A DNA stretch of 64,000 nt. It comes from Rubrivivax sp. (GTDB lineage: Bacteria; Pseudomonadota; Gammaproteobacteria; Burkholderiales; Burkholderiaceae_C). The DNA is taken from positions 54,610 to 118,609 of the forward strand of contig JAURZM010000015.1 of assembly GCA_030653385.1 (NCBI GenBank), written 5' to 3'. A program made the position numbers and the translations under genes. Positions 40,332-47,535 of the stretch are shown piece by piece. Each line of letters begins with the position of its first letter. The stretch's first letter is position 1. The notes beneath the pieces were generated by a model. The model searched no databases. It saw nothing but the letters and a program-made list of their open reading frames with translations, and was not told where the DNA came from.

Positions 40332-40604
40332 TTGGCCATGAATCTGCGCGCCTACGTAGTCGGTCCTGCAAACTCCGATTCCCAGCAGGAGTGGATGGCC
40401 CGCTCCTGCTTCTATGCGAACCGGCTGCGGTACCGGGAGATCATCGAACACTTCAAGCAAGCGGGGTTCACTGTCCAGCGTATCGAACGTAGGCGCTGGA
40501 GCGCATTGCCGCTGCGTCGCGGCGCGCTGACGCCGGCGTTCCGCCAGCTGCATGACGATGAACTGCGGACCAAGGAGTTTGACGTCGTGCTGCGCCCTGC
40601 CTGA
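40332..40604 (+). pseudogene. C-terminal remnant of a SAM methyltransferase
   Basis: An open frame of about 90 codons with a pattern seen at the C-terminus of class I methyltransferases: FYANRLRYREIIEHFKQAGF, then LTPAFRQLHDDEL and ending FDVVLRPA. No SAM-binding motif precedes it, and the upstream 40120-40331 has no matching frame. It is best read as a leftover of a gene lost from the operon end. A short expressed peptide cannot be excluded. Confidence 0.6.
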
Positions 40605-40719
40605 CATACCTGCCCCGGCTGCGCCTTGCACTGCCGACGATCGCCGGACTCCTCGCCAGTCAGCGGCGTGCCTGGGCAGAGGCTGGAGTTGTTGTGGATG
40701 CGGAGGAGCGATCCAATAG

Positions 40720-40785
40720 TGCGCACGTCACCGACGACGTGCGGTCGCACCTTCGGGCGGCCAACTGCAGGGTGCCGTCTACACG
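40720..40785 (+). pseudogene. Short decayed fragment of a CapM-like glycosyltransferase
   Basis: The plus frame from 40727 reads VTDDVRSHLRAANCRV. It aligns with VTDDVRPHLLAANCVV of the intact gene at 38977-40119 (about 39747). Nothing longer is preserved, so it is a relic of a paralogue or of a partial duplication. The rest of 40605-40853 contains no supportable gene. Confidence 0.55.
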
Positions 40786-40853
40786 CAGCCGAGACGTCCA
40801 TGGCGAGCACTGCTTCGGCGCCAATTGATCGACCACGTGGAGCGTGAAGTGGC

Positions 40854-41666
40854 TCACTTTCTAGACAAGATCACCCGGGTGTGAGCAAATCGAAACAGCA
40901 GCGCGAGCGGCGGGAACAGTGCCATTGGATTTGCAAGGTGGCGCGATCTGCCGGGACTGTATTTCGCGAACGACCGCTCGACATAGCGATTGACGGAAAA
41001 GATCTCTGACAAGGTGCGATTTATCTCACCGCCGGAAGGGTACTTGATGCCGTGGATTGAATAGTGGTGGTTCTTGTCCGCGGTTTCCTTCCAATCCAAG
41101 CCGCGCTGAAACTCGTTTCTAATTCCCAGCGCCGCCCAAATCGCAAACCATAGCTGGCTCTGCGTGACGCCGCCGAAAGGGACGTAGATGTGAGGCTCCA
41201 TCGGGCGCCATTTCGAGGGGAAATTGTTCAGAAACCAGCCGCCGGGTTTCAACACCCGGGCGACCTCCCTGTAGGCGGTTTCCTGGTCGATGACGTGCTC
41301 GAAAACTGAATTGGCGAAGATGAAATCGAAGGTGTCAGCAGGCCACGGGATAGCAGACATTCGCGGGAAACTGCCAACTGGCCCTTGCCGATCATCGAAG
41401 CGGAAGAACGACACGTCCTCCGGCGACCGCAGGTTCAGATAATTTGTAACATCATATCCGTGTGTGTTGCGAAAACCGGCATCCCTGTAGTTGTAAGTGT
41501 GGCGGCCCGATCCGCAGCCGTAGTCCAGAATGAAAGAATCTTGTCGAAGCACAATTCCGTTATCCTGCAAAATGCCTTGGTTCAGTTCGACAAAGTCACG
41601 CTGTGCACTCAAGTCAAGAAACATTGTGGCTCTCCCAAGTGGCACGAGTCGGCCCTCTTCGGTCAT
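40854..41666 (-). CDS. Class I SAM methyltransferase on the opposite strand, lower GC
   Basis: 270 residues. Motif I reads ILDYGCGSGRHTYNY, and FIFANSVFEHVIDQE with REVARVLKPGGWFLNNFPS are motifs of the Methyltransf_11 group. A later in-frame ATG (41624, MFLDLSAQRDF) may be the true start. Its DNA is visibly AT-richer than the neighbouring genes and it opposes the direction of both glycan blocks, which suggests separate acquisition. It is flanked by gene remnants on one side and IS debris on the other. A glycan or lipid substrate is a guess from context. Confidence 0.82.
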   Translation of the reverse strand: MTEEGRLVPLGRATMFLDLSAQRDFVELNQGILQDNGIVLRQDSFILDYGCGSGRHTYNYRDAGFRNTHGYDVTNYLNLRSPEDVSFFRFDDRQGPVGSFPRMSAIPWPADTFDFIFANSVFEHVIDQETAYREVARVLKPGGWFLNNFPSKWRPMEPHIYVPFGGVTQSQLWFAIWAALGIRNEFQRGLDWKETADKNHHYSIHGIKYPSGGEINRTLSEIFSVNRYVERSFAKYSPGRSRHLANPMALFPPLALLFRFAHTRVILSRK

Positions 41667-41764
41667 TCACTACGAACAGACGACGGCCTGAAATCTAAAA
41701 GTGCAACACCACCAGCGTGAGGTGCGCACACGACCCAAACTGTAAAGGATGCTCTGATGGACGA

Positions 41765-42370
41765 GGATGGAGCCTGAGTCTTCCTCAGTGGCCAGCCGCT
41801 TGACCTGCACGCCGTCGCGCACTTTCGCCGATGGCTGGCCCAGGAAGGCCTGCTCCAGCTTCGTCGGCCGGCCCTTGGGGGATGCCCACGAGGTAGCTCG
41901 CGCCAACGCTGCGCATCTTGGCCAGGCTGTCCTCGGTGGGGATGCCGCGGTCCATCACCCAGATGCGGTTGGCGCGGCCATAGCGATGCTCGATGCGGTC
42001 CAGGGAGCCGCTCAAGGTGGTGGAGCAGTCACCCCTTGTCGCGGCTGTAGCCGAACTGGCGCAGGTCGTTGGGGCCGTGCTCTTCGTCGGTCTCGAAGCA
42101 GGTGCTGGTCAGGTCCTACAGCAGCACGTCGAACTTGGCACCGAAGAGTTCTCCCCAGCGCCGCACGAGGAACTTGAACAGATCGTCCTTGTGTTCGACA
42201 AGCCGATCCAGGCAGCGGTGTAGCGTGTTCTCGGTCAGCCAGAAGTCCGCGTCCAGCAGGTCGGCCATCGCTCTGGCGTCGAACCACTGGCGGTGCAGCC
42301 GCCATTCCGAGCCGGGGTCGATGAGCGGTAGGCCACCGAAGACATCTCAAGGAAGGCCCCGGCCTCGTGC
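41765..42370 (-). mobile_element. Broken IS1634/IS4-type transposase
   Basis: Read on the minus strand, frames give FLVRRWGELFGAKFDVLL, then a TAG (42117-42119), then DLTSTCFETDEE and FGYSRDKG. The intact family has LLYDLTST at this point, so the stop replaces the Tyr. A deletion then joins DCSTTLSG to RIEHRYGRANRIWVMDRGIPTED. A frameshift follows near 41880 before KGRPTKLEQAFLGQ. Catalytic Asp sites can be seen but the gene cannot work. Terminal repeats were not found. Confidence 0.82.
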
Positions 42371-42660
42371 GTCGCGGTCAACCCCGAGGGGCCCGAAAAC
42401 CGTAACCCGACCTGTCCTGCCTGGGGGAGTTTGAGTGGCCACAGGTGGAGGAATTTGAAGCGGCCATCAGGGGAGCAAGAACAGAGGCCAGGTGCTCAAG
42501 CCTGGCGCAGTCGCAGAGGCCGAGCGGACGCAAGCTTCGACGTTGACGGCGATCGGTAGCGCGAGGTGTTGCCGCCTGCAAGTTGACGGAGCGCTCTGGA
42601 GTAGATTACAGGGCTTGCCGCGAGCTGCCAGCACGTAGCAGTCTGACCTTGAGGAGCTTG
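42371..42660. other. Non-coding stretch upstream of the second glycan block
   Basis: No supportable gene. A TTGACG hexamer at 42583-42588 could be a -35 element for the BexD-like gene, but no good -10 lies at the right distance. The region may hold the promoter of the block from 42,661. Limits are set by the IS remnant and the next start codon. Confidence 0.3.
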
Positions 42661-43839
42661 ATGACCGCCACTGCTGAACGTTCACGATCTGGGTTGGCCG
42701 CGCTGGTGCTTGTGCTGATGTTGACGCTGTCGGCCTGCAGCCAGATGCCCACCTCGGGCCCCAGCCAGGGAGAGATCGAACGAACGCGGGCGGATGCCGG
42801 AGCACCCACGGTGCAGCTGGTGGACGTGGACCAGTCCGTGGTGCGAGCGCTGGCCGGCAGTCGAAAAGTGCAACTGTTCTCGGACTCGCTGGGCATGCAG
42901 GCCCCGCAGGACCAAGGCCGCCTGGGCACGGGCGACACCGTGGAGGTCCACATCTGGGAGGCGCCACCCGCCACCCTGTTTGGAGCCGGTCCCGCAGACA
43001 GCCGCATCGGCGTGGCCACGAGCCGCCCAACGACTCTGCCCGAGCAGGTGGTCGATCGCGAGGGCTTCATCGTCGTGCCCTTTGTCGGGCGGCTTCGCGT
43101 GGGGGGGCAGATGCCGCGGGTGGTGGAGGCCGAGATCGCCCAGCGCCTGAAGGGCAAGGCCAACCAGCCCGAAGTCGTGATCCGCGTGACGCGAAACGCA
43201 TCTTCGATGGTCACGGTGGTCGGCGAGGTCACGAACAGTCTGCGCATGCCGCTGACGGCCAGCGGCGAGCGGCTGCTCGATGCGTTGGCTGCAGCCGGTG
43301 GCGTTCGGCAACCGGTGACCAAGATGACCTTGCAGGTCACCCGGGGCTCCGCCGCCCACGCCCTGCCCCTGGACCTGGTGATCCGCGATCCGCGCCAGAA
43401 CGTGCCCCTGCTGGCCGGCGATGTGGTGACGGCCCTCTTCCAGCCCTTGAGCTTCACGGCACTGGGCGCAACGGGCAGAAACGAAGAGGTGAGCTTCGAG
43501 ACCCAGGGCATTTCGTTGGCGCAGGCCATCGCCCGCACGGGCGGGCTGGTGGACACACGATCAAGCCCTCAAGGCGTTTTCATTTTTCGCATGGAACCGA
43601 AGTCCGCGCTGGCCTGGCCGAAGGAACCGGTGGAAGTCAGTCCCGACGGCCTGGTGCCTGTTGTTTACCGCATCGACTTGCGGCGCGCGAACAGCTTCTT
43701 TGTGATGCAGGGCTTTCAAATGCAAAACAAGGACGTGCTCTATGTCAGCAATGCGCCAGCCGCCGAGCTGCAAAAGTTCCTGAACATCGTCTTCTCGATC
43801 TTCTATCCGGTGGCCAACGCGATCAGCCTGACCCGCTGA
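42661..43839 (+). CDS. BexD/KpsD-like capsule export lipoprotein
   Basis: 392 residues from MTATAERSRSGL; a GAGGAGC ribosome site lies 5 nt upstream. A lipoprotein signal peptide ends with the lipobox LSAC (Cys about residue 23). A Poly_export domain follows (GTGDTVEVHIWEAPP, then DREGFIVVPFVGRL), then SLBB-like repeats (VGEVTNSLRMPLTASGERLLDAL). The end reads LQKFLNIVFSIFYPVANAISL, a helix typical of BexD/CtrA/VexA. Members form the outer-membrane pore of ABC-dependent capsule export, but no KpsM/KpsT partner is in the window. Confidence 0.9.
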   Translation: MTATAERSRSGLAALVLVLMLTLSACSQMPTSGPSQGEIERTRADAGAPTVQLVDVDQSVVRALAGSRKVQLFSDSLGMQAPQDQGRLGTGDTVEVHIWEAPPATLFGAGPADSRIGVATSRPTTLPEQVVDREGFIVVPFVGRLRVGGQMPRVVEAEIAQRLKGKANQPEVVIRVTRNASSMVTVVGEVTNSLRMPLTASGERLLDALAAAGGVRQPVTKMTLQVTRGSAAHALPLDLVIRDPRQNVPLLAGDVVTALFQPLSFTALGATGRNEEVSFETQGISLAQAIARTGGLVDTRSSPQGVFIFRMEPKSALAWPKEPVEVSPDGLVPVVYRIDLRRANSFFVMQGFQMQNKDVLYVSNAPAAELQKFLNIVFSIFYPVANAISLTR

Positions 43840-43905
43840 GTTCCGGTCAGGCGCCTTCCCGCGCCCTGCCGCACTGCCCGCTTTCACCCCATTCGACTGC
43901 TGCCC

Positions 43906-46176
43906 ATGCCCGTGCGCCCAATCGACGTCATCGTGCCGATATACAAGAACGCCGAACTGGTGCGCGCCTGTGTCGACTCACTGCTGCTGCACTTGCCCGA
44001 GATAGCTGCGCACAAACCCCGGCTGCTGCTGATCAACGACTCACCGGGCGACGAAGCGGTGGAGGCATTGCTGCAAGCGTACCTGGATGGCGGCGCAGCA
44101 CTTGCCGTGCAGCACAACGAGAAGAACCTGGGCTTCGTGCGCACCGTCAACCTGGGGCTGGCGCGGGCGCAAGCCCAAGGCCACGACGTGCTGCTGGTCA
44201 ACTCCGACACCCAAACCTTTCCCGGCACGCTGGCCGAATTGCTGAAAGCCGCACACGCCGACCCGCAGATCGGGTTCGCCTGCCCACGTTCCAACAATGC
44301 GTCGATCTGTTCGTTGCCGCACTTCTTCGGGGGCACCTTGCCCACGCCTGCCCAGGCGCATGCGCGCTGGGCGGAGCTCAGCCGCACGATGCCGGCCTTG
44401 CACTTTGCACCCACCGCTGTTGGCTTCTATCTCTTCATTGCGCACGGCGTGCTGGCCAATCACGGTGGTTTGCGTGAAGACTTCGGGCTGGGCTACGAAG
44501 AAGAAAACGACCTTGTCATGCGTGCCGGCAAAGTGGGCACCCGCGCGGTCATCGCCAACCATGCCTTTGCCTACCACGCGGGTTCCGCGTCGTTCAGCCT
44601 GACCGACCTGGACCTCGGCGCGCACAAACAAAGCAACCTGCAGAAGCTGACCGGCTTCCACCCCGAATTTCTGCCGTTGGTTCGGCGTTACGAAGCATCG
44701 GCTGCCTTTCGCGCCGAACGGCTGATGACGGGCTTGCTGAAAGACGCCGACGGTCGTCTGAAGCTGGTTTTCGACCTCACCGGCATGGGGCAACACCACA
44801 ACGGCACCAACGAACAGGCGGTGGCCGTGTTGCGGTCGATGGCCAGGCGGCAGCGCGATCGCATCCGCTTGGCCGGCATGGCGACGGCAGAGTCCTTCCG
44901 GTTCCACGGACTGGACCGCATCGAGGGTTTGCAACGTGTGGAGCCGGGCGCACCGGGGCTTCACGGCGTGGCGGTCCGCATGTCGCAGCCTTTCGACCTG
45001 CACCACATCAATGTGCTGGAGGCCATGGCCCCCATCAACCTCTTTGCGATGCTGGACACGATTGCCGAAGACTGCGGGCCTCTGGCTGTCGATGGCGGGT
45101 TCATCGAACTCTGGGATCACACGGCAACCCACGCCAACGGCCTGTTCTTCATCAGCCAGTTCTCGGAGCGGACCTTCTGCAACCGCCACCCCGCAGCGTT
45201 CAAGCTGCCGCGCTGGCAGTCACTGCTGCCCACCCAGCTGGCCAGCTACGCCAAGGTCGGCTCGCCAGCGCAAAGCAGTCACGTGCTGGTCCTGGGCAAC
45301 CACTTCCCGCACAAGGGGTCCGACACAGCCGCCCGAACACTGGCAGCCGCCTTGCCCACGATCAACGTGGTGGTGCTGGGTACCGACACCTTGCAGGTCG
45401 GCAACCTGACCAGCTTCCGGTCCGGTCTGCTTGAGCCCGAACACATCGAGCGCCTCTTCAACGAAGCATCTGTGGTCGTGCTGCCTTCGCATGAAGAAGG
45501 TTTCGGCTTCGGATTCATGCACACGCTGGCTGCGGGCCGCCCCTTGGTGGCGCGTCGCATTCCTGCCACCGAGGAGATCATGGCGACCCTGGACAACCCA
45601 CAGGGCGTTTTCCTCTTTGAAGACAACAGCAGCCTGGTAGCGGCGTGCAAACAGGCTCTGCAGGCAGGCAGCAGCCGAGTCGAGGACAGCCGCGGCAAGA
45701 GCTGGGACGATTGGTCCGATGGCCTGGCGGCGTTCTGCATCGCGTTGGCGGCCCGCGATGATGTTTTCGAGCGACTGACCGCAAGAATTGCTGCCGGTGA
45801 CCTGCTGCGACGGGCCAGGCGCGGTGACAGCCTGCGTGAGCAGCCGGCAGGTGCGCCCGCAGCCCCCGCGTCTGACATGCAGGCCACCTTGAGCGATGCC
45901 AAGTCGACCGACCTGCCAACGCTGTTGACGATGGAGGGCCGACGTTTTGTCGAACACGCCTACGCCACCTTGCTGCTTCGCCCAGCCGATGAGAGTGGAC
46001 TGCGGACCTACGTCGACGAGATTGGCGCTGGCGCCCACAAGGTCGACATCCTCGAGGCCCTGGCCCACTCGACCGAGGGTCGCGCGCGCGATGTCAAGCT
46101 GGCGGGCCTGGAAGAGGCACTCGCCGAGCGGCGGCGCCAACGGCGGCCCTTGTTGAAGCGCATGTTTGGCGGCTAG
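43906..46176 (+). CDS. Bifunctional glycosyltransferase, GT2 + GT4, with C-terminal DUF4214
   Basis: 756 residues. The GT2 domain (about residues 5-250) has IDVIVPIYKNAELVRACVDS and VNSDTQTFPGTL with the DxD-like SDT. A GT4-like half (about 280-630) has HVLVLGNHFPHKGSDTAART and LPSHEEGFGFGFMHTLAAGRPLV with E-x7-E. The C-terminal part (about 665-735) reads FVEHAYATLLLRPADESGLRTY, the DUF4214 pattern also found in secreted RTX and S-layer-type proteins. It probably adds two sugars in turn. It follows the lipoprotein by 66 nt. Confidence 0.85.
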   Translation: MPVRPIDVIVPIYKNAELVRACVDSLLLHLPEIAAHKPRLLLINDSPGDEAVEALLQAYLDGGAALAVQHNEKNLGFVRTVNLGLARAQAQGHDVLLVNSDTQTFPGTLAELLKAAHADPQIGFACPRSNNASICSLPHFFGGTLPTPAQAHARWAELSRTMPALHFAPTAVGFYLFIAHGVLANHGGLREDFGLGYEEENDLVMRAGKVGTRAVIANHAFAYHAGSASFSLTDLDLGAHKQSNLQKLTGFHPEFLPLVRRYEASAAFRAERLMTGLLKDADGRLKLVFDLTGMGQHHNGTNEQAVAVLRSMARRQRDRIRLAGMATAESFRFHGLDRIEGLQRVEPGAPGLHGVAVRMSQPFDLHHINVLEAMAPINLFAMLDTIAEDCGPLAVDGGFIELWDHTATHANGLFFISQFSERTFCNRHPAAFKLPRWQSLLPTQLASYAKVGSPAQSSHVLVLGNHFPHKGSDTAARTLAAALPTINVVVLGTDTLQVGNLTSFRSGLLEPEHIERLFNEASVVVLPSHEEGFGFGFMHTLAAGRPLVARRIPATEEIMATLDNPQGVFLFEDNSSLVAACKQALQAGSSRVEDSRGKSWDDWSDGLAAFCIALAARDDVFERLTARIAAGDLLRRARRGDSLREQPAGAPAAPASDMQATLSDAKSTDLPTLLTMEGRRFVEHAYATLLLRPADESGLRTYVDEIGAGAHKVDILEALAHSTEGRARDVKLAGLEEALAERRRQRRPLLKRMFGG

Positions 46177-46188
46177 GGGGCGGCACAC

Positions 46189-46272
46189 GTGAGCACGCCG
46201 CATCACAAAATTTCGTATGCCCAGTCCTTCGAGGACCTGGTCTTGGCGGGCGTCGGTAGCATCGACTGCTGA
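46189..46272 (+). pseudogene. FkbM-type methyltransferase, N-terminal fragment 1
   Basis: From a GTG at 46189 the frame reads HKISYAQSFEDLVLAGV and stops after 27 codons. The ISYAQxFED start is characteristic of FkbM-family methyltransferases near glycan loci. The rest of the gene is absent. It lies 12 nt after the bifunctional GT stop and next to fragment 2. Confidence 0.6.
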
Positions 46273-46311
46273 ACAGGCTGCTGGACGGCTGAGGACTACT
46301 GGAGCAGAAAG

Positions 46312-46620
46312 ATGGCAATTCCCCAATTCAGGGTTTCCAATGCGCATCGATGCGAGAACTCGGTGTCGGCCCGCATGCTGAGGAGCGTGACGCGCGGCTT
46401 CTCTGTCCATGTCGGCGCCAACTATCCTGAGCTGGACTTGATGACCAGGATCTTCCATGACAAGGGCTGGTCCAACATCAACGACTTCGTGGTTGCGGAG
46501 GAGGAGATGAGCATCAGGAACGATTTTTCGCACGCCAGAGGCGTGAGCATGGAGGACATTCCGGCCAAAGACATCTTCGTCGAGGCCACGATGGAGTTGG
46601 CTGCAGCTGCGGCCAAGTGA
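46312..46620 (+). pseudogene. FkbM-like N-terminal fragment 2 with an unrelated tail
   Basis: 102 residues from ATG 46312, which has a GGAG site 7 nt upstream. RMLRSVTRGFSVHVGANYPELD and FHDKGWSNIN match the FkbM pattern (GFYVDVGANxPE, FYDxGWSGIN), but key residues are altered (VDVGA to VHVGA). The tail after residue 60 does not match FkbM, and the SAM methyltransferase core is missing. It may still be translated as a short product. The stop overlaps the GTG of the next gene. Confidence 0.55.
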
Positions 46621-47453
46621 CCGCCGCCGTGACCGCCATCGGCCCAGATCAGACGCCTGACATGAGCACCGACATCGAATGGGAAAAGTGGGGTCGCCAG
46701 GACCCCTACTTCGGGGTCATCACGTGGGACATGTTCCGGGCTGGCAAACTGGACGCACCGGCCCTGGCCGCTTTTTTCGAGTCCGGTCAGATGCACGTGG
46801 ATTACGTGCTGCACTCATGCCGCCGCTATTTCGACCCGGCCTTTTCGCCCCGCCGCGTGCTCGACTTCGGCTGTGGCGTGGGCCGGTTGCTGATTCCGTT
46901 TGCCGCGGCAAGCGAACAGGTCGTGGGGGTCGACGTCTCACCGTCCATGCTGGCAGAAGCGCAGCGCAACTGCGAAGCGCGCGCCATCGGCAACGTCGTG
47001 CTCGCCGGCTCTGACGATGAGCTGACACAGGTCGTGGGTGAGTTCGACCTCGTGCACAGTGCCATCGTGCTGCAGCACATCCAGGTGCCGCGGGGCCGCG
47101 TCATCTTCAGGCGACTGCTGCAACTGATGGCGCCAGGCGGCGTGGCGGCGCTGCACTTGACCTTTGGCAAAGCCTATCATCCCGAAACCTTCGGCCAGCC
47201 TCCTGCGGCGGAGCCTTCTCCGGCAAGCGCGGTTGGTCCACTGGGCAGGTTCTTGCGCAAGGCTGCCACAGCCGGCGCAGAGCTTGCCAACCCCGATGGC
47301 GATCCCGTCATGCTGATGAACGCCTACAACCTGAGCGAGATCGCGTTCCTCATGCAGATGGCAGGCATCGCCCAGTTTCACAGCGAGTTCACGGATCACG
47401 GCGGCGAACTCGGCGTGTTCCTGTTTTTTCGGCGCCCCGCCGCCGCAACCTGA
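46617..47453 (+). CDS. Class I SAM-dependent methyltransferase
   Basis: 278 residues from a GTG overlapping the previous stop (GTGA); an ATG at 46662 (MSTDIEWEKWG) is a good alternative. Motif I is VLDFGCGVGRLLIPFA, followed by VVGVDVSPSMLAEAQRN and DLVHSAIVLQHI. It is of the Methyltransf_25 type. Its position among glycosyltransferases suggests sugar or glycan-end methylation; the acceptor is unknown. Confidence 0.85.
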   Translation: MTAAVTAIGPDQTPDMSTDIEWEKWGRQDPYFGVITWDMFRAGKLDAPALAAFFESGQMHVDYVLHSCRRYFDPAFSPRRVLDFGCGVGRLLIPFAAASEQVVGVDVSPSMLAEAQRNCEARAIGNVVLAGSDDELTQVVGEFDLVHSAIVLQHIQVPRGRVIFRRLLQLMAPGGVAALHLTFGKAYHPETFGQPPAAEPSPASAVGPLGRFLRKAATAGAELANPDGDPVMLMNAYNLSEIAFLMQMAGIAQFHSEFTDHGGELGVFLFFRRPAAAT

Positions 47454-47535
47454 CCTTCCTGGCGCCAGCCGGAATCTTCGCCACCCGCAACACCGCAGCA
47501 GCTGCCCCAGCCCTGCCACCTGAACGCCCATCGAG

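Noticed and set aside
42583..42660. A longer start for the BexD-like protein
   Set aside because: The lipoprotein signal peptide and the GAGGAGC ribosome site both fit the ATG at 42661.
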